NCBI GenBank assembly: GCA_964016885.1
Contig: OZ024748.1
Location: 29,647,443 to 29,711,442, forward strand
From: Eledone cirrhosa
Lineage: Eukaryota; Mollusca; Cephalopoda; Octopoda; Eledonidae
Reading direction: 5' to 3'
Length of the DNA stretch: 64,000 nucleotides
The notes under the pieces were generated by a model. It had not been told where the DNA came from. It saw only the letters and a program-made list of their open reading frames with translations, and did no database searches. How positions within the stretch are numbered: position 1 is the first letter of the stretch; each line of letters begins with the position of its first letter. The translations under genes were made by a program, and so were the position numbers. Shown here one piece after another: positions 26,901-40,134 of this stretch.

Positions 26901-29900
26901 GTTACTACGTCAAGTGGCTCAACAGTTCCTTGATCCACGGTAAGATACTGCATTATTATTATTACTAGCAGAAAAACCACCCTCAGCTGGTTTTTCTGCT
27001 AGCATGTGTAGTGTGTATATTGATATTATACATAAATATATATGCATGTAGATATGATACATCAAATAAAATCGTAATTGATAATATACACAGAAATTGA
27101 ACGAAGACTGTGTTACACTGTCTTCTGTAATCAGTAAAGTAATCCATGATATATTAAAAAAAGACGATATTATATATAAACTGCATTAGGAGAAAATTAG
27201 CGACGGAAATATGTGATATTTTTATTATATTTTTGTTATAATATAACGGCCGCTAACCGGAAGTGTTGACATTTGAAGATACTGCATTATTATTATTATT
27301 ATTATTAGTTAAAGGGCGGTGGATTAGCAGTATCAGTAGAGTGTTGGACAATATGCTTTGCAGCATAGAGTTGCAGCTCTTTATGGCCTGAGTTCAAATC
27401 CTGCCGAGGTTAGCTTTATTTTTCATCCTTTTGGGGTTGATAAATAAAGCACCAATAATGTACTGGTTCGATTGAATCAACTTTCCCTCCCCACAAAATT
27501 GTTAGCCTTGTGTCTAAATCAGAAACCATTATTATTAGTTTTATTTTTGTTGCGCTCCATCACTGCATTACTGAGCACAGTTCTGTGCGTCTTGGGTATG
27601 TGCTGCAAGGGTTTTGGTGGTGTTTGTTCTACTGTATTGAGAGTACTCTTTGTAATATGTGTGCAGTGTATTATTGTTATTATTATCATTTTATGAGACT
27701 GGAAGTGTGTATGACGATTGAACAGAAAGAGTATAGTGTCTAAAAGGACTCCATGGTCTCGACGATTGTATGGCAACCTCTCTAGTGTTGGTGCCAGTGG
27801 TAGTACTGGTGCCACGATAAAACACACTCAGTCCATTTTGTAAAGTGGTAGTACTGGCACCATGTTAAAACACGCTCTGTAAAGTGGTAGTACAATAAAC
27901 CACCTAGTCCACTCTGTAAAGTGGTAGTATTGGCGCCATGATAACAACTGGGTGGCACATTATGTTCTTTCACAACACATTTCATTTCATGTTGCTTTTC
28001 GATAAAACTTATGAGATACCTTGTATCTCATAAGTTTACATAGGTATGAACTGTAACAACAACATAATAGCACTGGAACCCCTATTATTAGGACACCTGA
28101 GAAAGCTCCTATGAGATAACAACCTCAGAGGCAGCTAAACCTACACAAATGTGAGCTGCAACAACAACACAATAAGATTTGGGTCCCTATCATTAAATCA
28201 TCTGATGGGTCTCTATCATTAAGTTACCTGAAAAACCTCCTCTAAGATACAACCTCATAAGCTAACTAAACTTTTGTAGGTATAAGTTGTAAATTTTCTA
28301 TTAATTCCTACAGTCTATATGTGATGTTTTTGTGGAAGTAACTGCATATCTTTATGTATTTCCTTGCAGAATTATGGAACTTGATATTCTTTCTCTCCAA
28401 CCTGGCGCTCTTCATATTGATGCCTTTCTCTTACTTTTTCACAGAGTCAGAGGGATTTTCTGGCTCAAAGAAGGTCAGTACACGCACACAGACACACTAC
28501 ACATACTACATACATACAATTTTCTCTCTCTCTCTCTTATATATATCATCATTTAATGTCCATCTTCCACACTAGCATCTCTCACCCACCTTTTAACACA
28601 TATCATAAGAATTTCATAATGAATGAAAAGTTAACATTTCCTGTCAGTTGTCATTGACCAATAACATCAATCTGTACCCATGGGAAATCGGGTCTTCTGT
28701 ATTACTACATAACGCCAGAGGTCTCGGGCCTTTAGATGCAATTGAGCAAAATCAGATTTTATCACTTCTTCCCTGGTCTTCTTGGGTCTCCCCACTCCAA
28801 GGCTTCCATCAACGTTTTTATGCAGCTGTCATCCTTCATAAGCATCACTTGTCCATACCAACGTAATCTCCCCTCCTGCACACAGCATTTGATTCCTCTT
28901 ATGCTTAGTCTCTCTCTCAGTTCGTTTATGCTTTGCCATTCATGTATATTACTATTACAGCTCCATTGGAGCATGCAAGCTTCATTTCTTTCTAATCTAT
29001 GCAAATCTTCTGCACACAATGCCCAGGTCTCACTACCATGCAGCATTGCTGTTTGTATGTACACATGTTACTGTACTTTCAGAACACCTACCTCTGCTGC
29101 TAATTCGGTCACCTAGGTAGCAGAAGCTGTCTACTGTTTCTACAGAGCCCTCCCAGAATTTAGTAGTTTTTGTTTCCTGTGACTGTTTGCTGCTTACTGT
29201 CCCGGTGCAACTGCTACATGTAAAGCCTACATTTTTAGCTAAACTTCTTGAGATCCCACTACATCTCTTGTGTACTCATAGTTTGCATTTGGGGCAGTGG
29301 ATGCAATCTACACCATTCCTACTTACTGAGCAAGGCCATTTCCCTGAGGGTACAGGAATAAGACTTGTACAGGCTTGCCCCTTATCTCCCTTTGTTGTGG
29401 AACTCTTCTTTGCTAGATGTCAAAGTGCTTTTGTCACTTTGCAAATGACTTACTCATGGACACACGCGTTGAGTACTTCTTTTGTCATAAATGAGTCTCA
29501 AATACTCTTTGCTTCAGAAATAATGTCTTAAGAAAAGAGTGTTCCAGAGAAGTCCAATGCATGTGTATCGGCTGGGTCAGCATTGACAAAAGGGTAAGGG
29601 TCAGAAGAGTGCTTCACCCTTGCATTGCAGAATTCGCTGTACACATGGTGATCAAGGGTTACTGCTTTGGTAGAGGATCGGGTAGGTGTGTCAATTACAT
29701 TGCTGAGGTTGTTGAATATGGTGTTGGCGTGATCATCAGCCTCCGCTCCATTGGTCTGAGCCTGTTGTTGGGGATGTCGCCGTTGTTGGCGGGTGACACT
29801 CTCGTGGTGGTGTAAGATACTACACTTGGCGTATTTGTGGTTGTAGGCAGGGCATTTTTTCATACGTTCCTGTATATGGTGTCTGTGGCCTTATTTCCCA

Positions 29901-32900
29901 CAGTGGCTACAAAGGGCAGGTGAAGGTTGAGTTATCGGACCTGTTGACGTATCAATTCCTCTTCTGATATCTGTAGGGGCTGGAGGTGGCTACGCTTGAG
30001 GTGATGTTGTATTCCAGAAGACGACTGGCTGAGCGTTTTCCGTTTTCTTTCACCTCGACATACCTCAAGGCGTCTTCGAGGGTCATGTCCTACTGTGAGT
30101 TATTGAGGATGTCTAGGCGGATCAATAAGGGCGTCATGGACCATGATGTTATTATAGTTGACTGTAGTGTGGCATGAGGCCAATGTGCATTCCACTTTGA
30201 AATTGCAGACATGGCCTGACCTCAGAGATTGGCAGTGAAGGCCATAATCAGTTCATCCCGGTCCTGGCGTATCTGTTGCAGATGCACTTGAGCATCCATG
30301 ACGTCTTCTTGGCAGACGGCCAGCGACTTAATGTTGCAAAGGGCTGTTTGCTCATCACTGGAAGCTATGGCACCGAATGTTCGTGTGAGGTCCTTCCTCA
30401 AGTCGTCGTTGCAGCACTCGAGTAGTTGGAAAACAACATCCCTACCTGTAAGGTGCGTGACACTTTGGTAGTCCGACCATCTCTGCTCAAAGTAGGCCCA
30501 TTCTTCACTCATTCCAGCTGCGGAGATGACAGGGGCATCATACTTTCTTGGGTGCAGCTGCTCCTGTAGTGGGTGGCGGTGCATTCGTGCTGTGAGCTGT
30601 TGAGCTGTGAAGGTTGATGAGGCAAATCAGCACCTCCTTGGGAATGTTGGCGGACCATGTCGTGCCACATTCAGGTGCAGGCAGGGTATGTCGCTCATGT
30701 TGGTTTGCAGGAGGTTGAGTGTACTTTTTTTAATCATAAATGAGTCTTGAACACTCTTTGCTTTAGAAATAAAGTCTTAAGAAAAGCAAAGAGTGGATCT
30801 GGGTTCTGTTTTCTCTTCTACTTATGAGGACCTTTGTCTTTGTCAGGTTGACTTTGAGACCCCTTCTTTCTAAGCCCTGCTTCCATGTTTGGAATTTCTT
30901 TAGTTCACAATAGATTCAGCTATAAGTGTAAGATCCCATGGGTATCTGTTATAGCCTGCAATACAATAATAACCAGGAAAGGGCTAAGAACAGAGCTCTG
31001 GTGAACACCAACCTATATGCTAATACTCCTAAACAATTTTTAATTGCACCATTAAATACAGTCATTAAAAGACTTTTAATGCACCCCTTAACACTTTTGA
31101 TACCAACCAAGCCAAAAGGGTTCCTATTTAAGTTAAAATCTTCCAGCATAATTATATATAAGACCATAATTATATATGCCCCAGCATGGCCTCAGCCGGA
31201 TGGCTGGAACAGGTAAAAGGGTAAGAACCACGTTAAGTTACTGACATAATAATGAAATAGTTAATTCTTTGAACTAAAATTAATCTGTCTGAGTATCTAC
31301 AATCTCTCCATTTTATATTTCAGGGGATCATGGCACGAGTCTACGAGACTGCAGTGGTGTTGGTCATTTTAGGAATCCTTGTGTTTGGTATAGCCTGGGT
31401 GGCCTCGGCTCTCATAGATGGAGATAAGAGCAGTCGACAGACCCTGTTTGGTGAGTAGTAGTAGCAGTGGTAGTAGAGGTGTTGGTTGTGATGATGGTGC
31501 TGGTGCTGGTGATGGTTGTGGTTGTGATGGTGCTGCTGGTCACAGTTGTGGTGCTGGTGATGATGATGGTTGTGGTCGTGATGGTCATGGCTGTGGTGCT
31601 AATCGTCATAGTGGAGGGATGGTGGTGGTGCTGGTTGTGGTTATTGAGGTGGTGGTCTTGGTGACAATTGTGGTGTGGTGGAGGTAGTGGTCGTGGTTCA
31701 TAGTTTTTACTATATTGTGATGGTTGTAGCTGCAGGTCAGTCTGAGCGAGTTTTTACTATATTGTGATGGTTGTAGCTCCAGGTCAGTCTGAGCGAGTAA
31801 ACCTATGTTCAAAGATATTCCAGCCATGACCACCTGTCTTTTTTTGTATATATTTTTACTTTATTTTACTTAATTCTATTTAATCAGTCATATATGTTAA
31901 CACTAATTCTCAACTAATGTGTAAAATACTACATATTGGTTATTATATTATACTAGCTGAATTACCCGGCGTTGCCTGGGTTACTGCTGTTCTTATTCAG
32001 ATTAGTAAGCAATAAATATGAAGATATGTTTTTTTTTCTCATAATTATTTCAAAATATCTATATTTTATAAAAAAAAAAATATCAAAATTGTAATGATAA
32101 TAGAATTTAGAAATAAAAATCTGTCAATCTTGAAGCACCTTAGGGTAAACAATATTCATTGTGTAATTTTTTGTTGGTGTCCAAATGAATAAATTGTTGC
32201 TACACACATACACTCACACACACACATACACCCTCACACACACACTCACACACACACATACACCCTCACACACACTCACACACACATATTAAGACAGACA
32301 CGCACAGACATACATTCACGCACACCTGTCTGTCATCAGATGTATGTGTAGATGTGTGTATGTGTTTAATTCTCTGAGGCCTAACGTATGTAACAAACTC
32401 GCAAACACACACACTCACAGAGACATACGCACACATACAATGTGATGTCGTAGTTGTGGTGGTGGTTTACTATAGTTTACTATAGAAAGTTTATTTGAGA
32501 TAAAATATTATAAAATAAAAATTACATGTTGACACTCACGGGGTCTAATACTGTTACCTTGTAAAATTTGATTTGATTTGGTCCAGCTGTTTGGGAATGC
32601 ATAAGAACAGACAGACAGATGAAGATTTTATATATATATATAGACTAGCAGAAAACCACCCGGGGAGCGGTTTTCTGCTAGTCTATATATCTAAAACAGA
32701 GAATGTCTGTCTGTCAGCTCACTAAAACTTGAGAACCATCCAACCGATTGTTTTCAAACTTTAGACATGTAATACTTATGGTCCTGTGAGTGTTTTGAGC
32801 AAAAATTATTTCAAATTTTCAATGCCCTAGGGACCTCATTAGGCGATTTAGCGTTCTCTCTATATAATTCTTAGTCTTTCTTTTTAGATAGATACATAGA

Positions 32901-35900
32901 TATAACGTTGCGCCCTTATAATATCTGTCTGGCTGTCTGCATTACGTCATGACGCGCTCAGCGCGATTCCCTTGGCCTCAGTGACCAAAGTCAGTGGAGA
33001 GGGGAAGGTAATGTTTCTGTAGCACGTGTTTTAGCGGCTATTCACTCTCTCCCTCTCTCCCTCCCGCTATCCCCCTCTCGTAGTCTGTCTCTTTCTTTCA
33101 CTCTCACTCTCTCTCTACGCACGTGTTTCCACTGTCGGACAGACTGAGAAATTGCTGGTTATATATATAAGTAGATTATCACAACTGTCACTACTACTCC
33201 TATCTAACAGCCTGAACTGTTATTGTTGCTGCTGTAAACAAATCCATCTGATACAACAACCAATTTCTAAGATTAACCTCCTACTGCTAAAGCATCTGTG
33301 AATGATCTGGTTCCTAACCATGGTGCCACTAAGGAATTCACAATGGTTTGAGGATATGGTGGTGGAACTACCTGTGACCAATAGCTATTGGCCTTTTATA
33401 TCCCTTGTGTTGATGCTGTGAGACTGTTTATTTTAAGTCATATGTCGCTGGTGCTTTGAGAAAGCAACACCAAGTGTTAACCTCGGACATATCAATGAAT
33501 TGAAACAACAGCAGTAATATTTATTTCTTCATGTTTTTTTTCTGTTCAACTTCTAGCTGTTGTATAACAGTTATGATCAAAATATCTATAACAGCGATTA
33601 TGAATAAATGAAGTAAATTCTAACCTGTTGGCTTGTACTTCATTATATATATATATATATATAAAACCATGTTGTTTAGGGTCCAGTCCCACTGTGCTGC
33701 ACCTTGAGTATGTGTATGTGAGAGAGAGAGAGTGTTTGTAATTGAGAGAGAGGGAGAGATCATGTGGCAATGAAATGATCAGGATTTTGGTGTCATTTTG
33801 GTTTGCATGTAATTGGAACCTTGCATATACTCTTAGTATGTATGTATCTGTGTATGCATGTATATATATATGTATGTGTTTATATATGTATGCATGTACG
33901 TATGTATCTGTGTGTGTTTGTATGTGTAGTTTAAATGTATGTATGCATTTAGACATATAATTCATACATAGATATGCATATACATGTATTCACTCACACA
34001 TACATATGAATAACATGCATGTTGAATAGGAAAGTAGAAGAAATATGGAATATTATTATCATCATCATTATTATGCTTTAAACAGCTGCTTCATACACAC
34101 ATCTGCACGCACACACACACACACACTTTCTGTCTGTCTCTCTCTCTCATATATGTGTGTGTGTGTAGTGAAACTTTACTGAATATTGGGATTAACAACA
34201 TTGGAATATTAAAGTAGCTTTTTAGTCAAGTGTTGTGTAATGACCCTAGTATTGTGCCGGTGTGTGCCTGTCACTGTATGTATGTGTGATTGTGTGTGTA
34301 ATATTGTTTATGTAGATGGTGCATGCAGGTGTAATGTGTGTGCATGTGTTGTGTGCACAAGTGATGCTTGCAGATGATTTGTATGCAGGTGTGATGTGTG
34401 CAGATGTCCTGTACATCAGCTGAAGCTTGCTGTTCACTTTTAATAGATGTAGTAATCTGGAAATGTGTCTGTCTGCCTACCTGATTCTTTATTTGTCTGT
34501 CTGCATGCCTGATTCTCTTTCTCTCTTTCTCTCCACCACTTCTGTATCTGTCTTTCTGCTCCTCCCTCACTCTCTGTTTCTTTGTCGGGGGGGGGGGGGG
34601 GGGGTCCCTCTCTCAGTCTGCATGCTTAACTATATTTTTGTTTATATGCCTGCTTCCCCTCTCTCCTTCTGACTTTTTCACACACACACATACACTTTGT
34701 ATGTTTGTTTCTCACTCTGTCTCTCTCTTTCTTTCACTTCCCTCTTCCCTCTATGCAGCTTTCAACTTATGTTTCTGTGTGTGGAATGGATATGTGTGTG
34801 TGTGTGTGTGTGTATAGGGAAGGAAGCTTATTTTCTCATTTTGCTTCTCATTTTTCCCTCTATTAATTTTCGCTTATATTACTGATGAAAATGGTGGTGG
34901 TGTTGGTGGTGTGCGGTATTGCTAGCATTCCTCTACTTTTCATTTTCTGAGGAAGAGAGAGTTGTAAGCCCCACCCTTCCTTTTTCCCAGTTTCAACCTC
35001 ACAGCCAGACCTTAGTCTCTGTTAGTTCCTAAAATCTATTTTCACCATAGTGTTATATAGTTTTCTATCCTTTATTTCTCCTACCATCACTAAAACAATA
35101 CTGTTTAAGTTGAATGGCACAATCAACATTATTAGGCAGTTTTGCCTATGATATCGAATGCAAAGCTTTATAGTTTTATTGCTGTTGTGGTTGTTGTGTT
35201 TAGGGTTATTGTGGTTTTTGTTGTTGTTATTGTGCTGGAGGTGGTTGTTGTGGTGATTGTGGTTGTTTTGGTTGTTTTGTGCTTGTTGTTGCAGTGGTGG
35301 TGGTTATTGTTCAGCTGACCAGGTTCTCAACTTCATCAAACACTAATGCCAGCCTGTCTGTGTATATATGTGTGTGTATGTATGTATATATGTGTGTGTA
35401 TGTTCACCACCATTGCTTCTTCTTCTCATTTCTGTTGAAGTAGTCCTTACTTTCATTCTCTTTGATTTCTTTTGATTTTCTTTTATCTCCCTAGAGAATT
35501 CGTTGACAAGCTTCTTTAATTTATTTTCTTTGTTTTCTTCATTCAAATCACTGACTGTCTAAGAGACGTACAAATATGACTTATAAAACTTACCAAACTA
35601 AAGGGGCTTCTAGCACCCTCAAAGTTTCAAACGCCCCTTTACTGCATGACCCCCCCCCCTAACACCCCTTACCCTATAACGCTTCCCTGGAGCTACGAAA
35701 CGCCACCCAGGGGGGCATATGCCTCCCGTTGAGAACCTTTAGACTAGAGAAAGGGCCTGGGTTTCAAAGACCTCATTTCGGCTGCAAAGGCAGTGGATTC
35801 GGAGAAGTTGGGAGTAGGGGATGGAGTGTTTGGTGTGAATGGGGTGGGAGGAAGTAAAGTCGAGGTAGGAGTGGGAGTCTGTGGGTTTGAAGAAGGCGGA

Positions 35901-38900
35901 GGTGATCAGTGAGCGGTGGGAGGGGTTAATGGCGACGGAGATGTCTAAGAAGTGAACAGATGTGATGGAGGTGGTGAAGTGGAGGGAGCGATGGAAAGAG
36001 CAGAGGAAAGAGAGAAAAGTTCAATATTATTACTGGCAAAGTATTCTCTTTGGCCATTTTCTAAATGTATATCCAATTGTTGAACACATATATATATATA
36101 TATATATAGTATATTAGGGAGAGGATCAGGGGTGTATAACACTCCACTTATCCAACAGGCAGTATAAGGTTAGCTCGATGTCTGAGGACAGAGCCGTGAT
36201 ATAATCAATAACAAAGAACGCCTATGGCATATGCATATCTTTACTTGCTAACATTGTTTCATCCGCACTATAGTGCGGATGAAACAATGTTAGCAAGTAA
36301 AGATATGCATATGCCATAGGCGTTCTTTGTTATTGATTATATATATATATATTTATTAAAATAACAGATTAAAGTTTAAGCAAAGAACCACTGCTTTCAC
36401 CCTTAATGGGATCTTCTGAAAGTAACAAAGTCAATCTGTAAACGCAGAAGTGGATATTTCAAAAAACGTTGCAACCAGAGGAAGACAGGAAGACGATACT
36501 TTGGTTCGTGGAAACGTTTGCTGGCAAAGAACGGGAAAAAACGAATATAATATGTCATTAATAGGAGCGGTGAAAAACAATTACGCGCAAAGACAGAACC
36601 ACGTTTATGGTATAAAAGAGGTCGTAGACTAATGTTCTCTTAGGTGGTTCATAGAGACGTTCTCTGGCAATGAACGAAAAAAACGAAGATAATAGGTCAT
36701 ATGTGGATCGTGGAGAACAATTGCACGCAAAGACAAAACCACGTAAATGGTATAGCAGAAGTCGTAGACTAAAATTCTAACTAGGCTTATTAACTAGGCT
36801 TATTAACCCTACGAAGTCCGATTTAGGTAGATTTATTAAAACGATTCTTGATAGAATTATACCTGAAATTAGAAGTTTGGCCCCTCTCGCACTGTGGAAC
36901 AATTCTTTCGCGGTGATTGATTGGTTCAACTGCATATGTAACAAGGAACATTGCCGTTTTATCCAATTCGACATCAACAATTACTACTCCTCCATCACTT
37001 TACCACTTCTCCTTAGAGCTATCAATTTTGCTAAAACACTCACAGTGGTTAAGGATTTCGAAGTTGATGTCATCCTCAATGCCCGTAAGTCGGTGATTAA
37101 TTTCGACGACTCTATTTGGATTAAAAAATCCAATAGTACCCCATTCGACGTGAGTATGGGCGCCAGTGATTCTGCGGAGGTTACTGATCTTATTGGCCTT
37201 TTCCTTCTTTTCTCTATCAAGGACGAATTCCCCAACGCGGGCGGTGGTTTGTACCGTGACGATGGTCTTTTGACCATGACTAAGTGCGGACCTCGTGCTT
37301 GCGACAGGTTCAGAAAAAAACTCACAGCCTTCTTTAAAGGCTCCAACCTCTCTATACAGGTTGAGGCCAATCTCTCGGTCATTAATTACATCGACGTTAC
37401 CCTCAATTTATTGAATGGGTTGTATTACCCGTATAGAATGCTGAATGATAATTACATAAGTAAGCATTCCAACCATCCTGCCAGCATAACCAAGAACCTG
37501 GTAAGAAACGTTTCGTTGAGGCTTTCCCGTCTATCTACTAATCAGCATATTTTCAACGACCATTCTACTTATTACAATGAAGCTCTTGCTCGGAGTGGAT
37601 TTGTCGATAAGGTAGCATATAGAGTACGAAAATAGACCTAGAAGAAATAGATCCCGTCGCGTTTGTTGGTATAACCCACCATATAATATGGAGGTGGCCA
37701 CACCATTAGCTAAGATCTTTCTTTCCCTTATTCGAAGCATTTTCCCCCTACACATAAACATAGTAAAATTTTTTATAGAAATACTATTAAAATTTCTTAC
37801 TCTACGACTCCAAACCTTGCACAACTTCAAATTTAGCTAAACTACCTAGCCGTAGGAACACGTGCCACCCTGTAGTTAGTACTAACTGTAATTGTAGGAA
37901 TCGGGTTGATTGCCCCCTATCCGGGAAATGCCTCTCTAGTAACATTGTCTACAAATGTAAGGTTGAAACACCCACGTCCCGTAGGGCCTACATAGGGTTA
38001 ACCGCCAATAGTTTCAAGCAGCGTCTTTACATGCATACCCATTCTTTTCGTTACCCTCAAAGAAGGAATATGACGTCAATTTCAGCTCATATCTGGAGTC
38101 TAAAAGACAACCACACCCAATATTAGTTACACTGGGAGATCCTAGCTAGGGCTAGATCGTATAACGGAAATAAAAGACCATGTGACTCTACGCCACAGAC
38201 CACATCTTAAACAAAAAATCTGAGGCAATTTCGGCTTGTAAACATAAATTGTACAAAACTTTCCTGTATTACAGCCCCACGTTATACCCTAACGGATAGT
38301 ACGATCTATACGTGGATATTTTACGTCTTGATGTGGGAGCTAAGTATATGTTTTGTTTATTCCTTTACTTATTTGCATAGGTAAGTATATATTACCTGTA
38401 TGTTTTGTGAAGGTACGTATACCTTCTCGTACGTATATTTGATTGTATATGTTATGGCGTATAATTTTATATATTCTGGTACATATGGTTTGGTTATGTG
38501 TATTCGTGAGTTTTGCGTCTGTGTGAGTATGCAGGTTCGTACGTATGTAGAGTGTGTGTATATGTGTACTTCTTGTTTTGGTTGACTTACATCTCCGAAC
38601 ATTTGTGTATTTACATGTAGGTATGTGTGTGCGCTTGTTATATACGTATTTATTTATTTATATACGTTTATTTAATTATTTATTTATTTGTATACACGCA
38701 TACACACACACATCTTTATATGTGCGTGGTTTTGTATACCTATGGTAAGTGTTTTCGCGTATGCTTGTGTATGTGTATGCGTGTATGTATTTATTTAATT
38801 TCTATTACTTCTGTATTGTATTTATTTACTTTGTTCTTAACTCTGAAGCGGGGATTCATTCGGTCTCCTAGTTAGAATTTTAGTCTACGACTTCTGCTAT

Positions 38901-40096
38901 ACCATTTACGTGGTTTTGTCTTTGCGTGCTATTGTTCTCCATGCTCCACATATGACGTATTATCTTCGTTTTTTTCATTCATTGCCAGAGAACGTCTCTA
39001 TGAACCACCTAAGAGAACATTAGTCTACGACCTCTTTTATACCATAAATGTGGTTCTGTCTTTGCGCATAATTGTTTTTCACCGCTCCTATTAATGACGT
39101 ATTATATTCGTTTTTTCCCGTTCTTTGCCAGCAAACGTTTCCACAAACCAAAGTATCGTCTTCCTGTCTTCCTCCGGTTGCAACGTTTTTTGAAATATCC
39201 ACTTTTGCGTTTACAGATTGACTTTGTTAGTTTCAGAAGATCCCATTAAGGGTGAAAGCAGCGATTCTTTGCTTAAACTTTAATCTGTTATTTTCATAAA
39301 TATTTGCTCTACGGTTCTTATATATTTGATATATATTTATCCTTATCAAGCCCTCTTTGGATTTTAGTCTTCAAATTTATTATTATTACTATATATATAT
39401 ATATATATGTCCTGGGTTCAATTGGGGTTAACATCAGTTAGTAAGGTACTCAATATATTAGTAGCTTCTACAGGAAAGTCCCGATGATTTCTTTTGAATA
39501 AAACAGTTCTTTTCCTTTAGAAGCCTTTTCTATATTAAACTTGAGATATATATATATATCAGATAGGGTGTGGTAAAATACCAGGTGGACCATAACCCAC
39601 CAGAGTACTCAATACTTAGGGTAGTAGAGTGGGTAATATAAGTTCAGCTAGATTCCTGCCGTTCGAATACCGGTGCTTTAGTTCGGATCTAGCTGTTGAT
39701 ACGGCCGGCGCTCAGCCATCGGGGTCCTGAATCTTTTCCTATATATATATATATAATATATGCAGATATATGTATAATATATTTATAAATGTATGTTTGT
39801 ATGTATATGTATGTATCAATACATATGTGCATATATATTTTGGTTTGATTCTTAAATTTTCTTTCACACTCTCTCTCTGACTATCACTCTCACTCTCTAA
39901 CTATCACTCTATCGCTAATTATCACTATCACTCTCTCTCTCTAACTATCACTCTCTATCTATCACTCTTTCTATCTACCTTTCTATCTATTTCTCTCCAG
40001 AATTAAGGAAACCAAGTTGTAAGTACTGTTTCTATTCTAGACACAAATTTTATTTGCAGTGGCTTGCCAACTTACTCTCTGTGTGTATCATCACTA

Positions 40097-40134
<38 letters not shown>

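Larger units (their letters stand above)
26940..28369 (+). other. LMBR1L: LMBR1L intron 4
   Basis: It holds a hairpin-ended 308 bp insert (26968-27275), a SINE (27315-27533), a LINE-tail repeat (27740-27960) and a degenerate tandem block (28005-28290). Confidence 0.75.
36354..39300. mobile_element. RT/GIY-YIG element enclosed by ~430-bp inverted repeats
   Basis: The left repeat 36354-36784 and right repeat 38868-39300 are inverted copies with a few differences (outer end TAACAGATTAAAGTTTAAGC, inner end GTCGTAGACTAAAATTCTAA). Each repeat contains two ~140-bp related subunits. The interior holds the RT frame and a GIY-YIG relic on the + strand. Inverted long repeats are unusual for retroelements, although Penelope-like elements can carry terminal repeats in either orientation. 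Confidence 0.8.

Noticed and set aside
28762..29116. + strand ORFs overlapping the intron 5 LINE
   Set aside because: They read the opposite strand of the LINE C-terminus.
31412..31687. Glycine/valine- or threonine-rich ORFs after exon 6
   Set aside because: Products of the degenerate (GGT/GAT)n repeat; they do not splice to anything.
37984..38130. A functional continuous RT-endonuclease polyprotein
   Set aside because: In-frame stops at 37633 and after, and at least one frameshift, separate the two domains.
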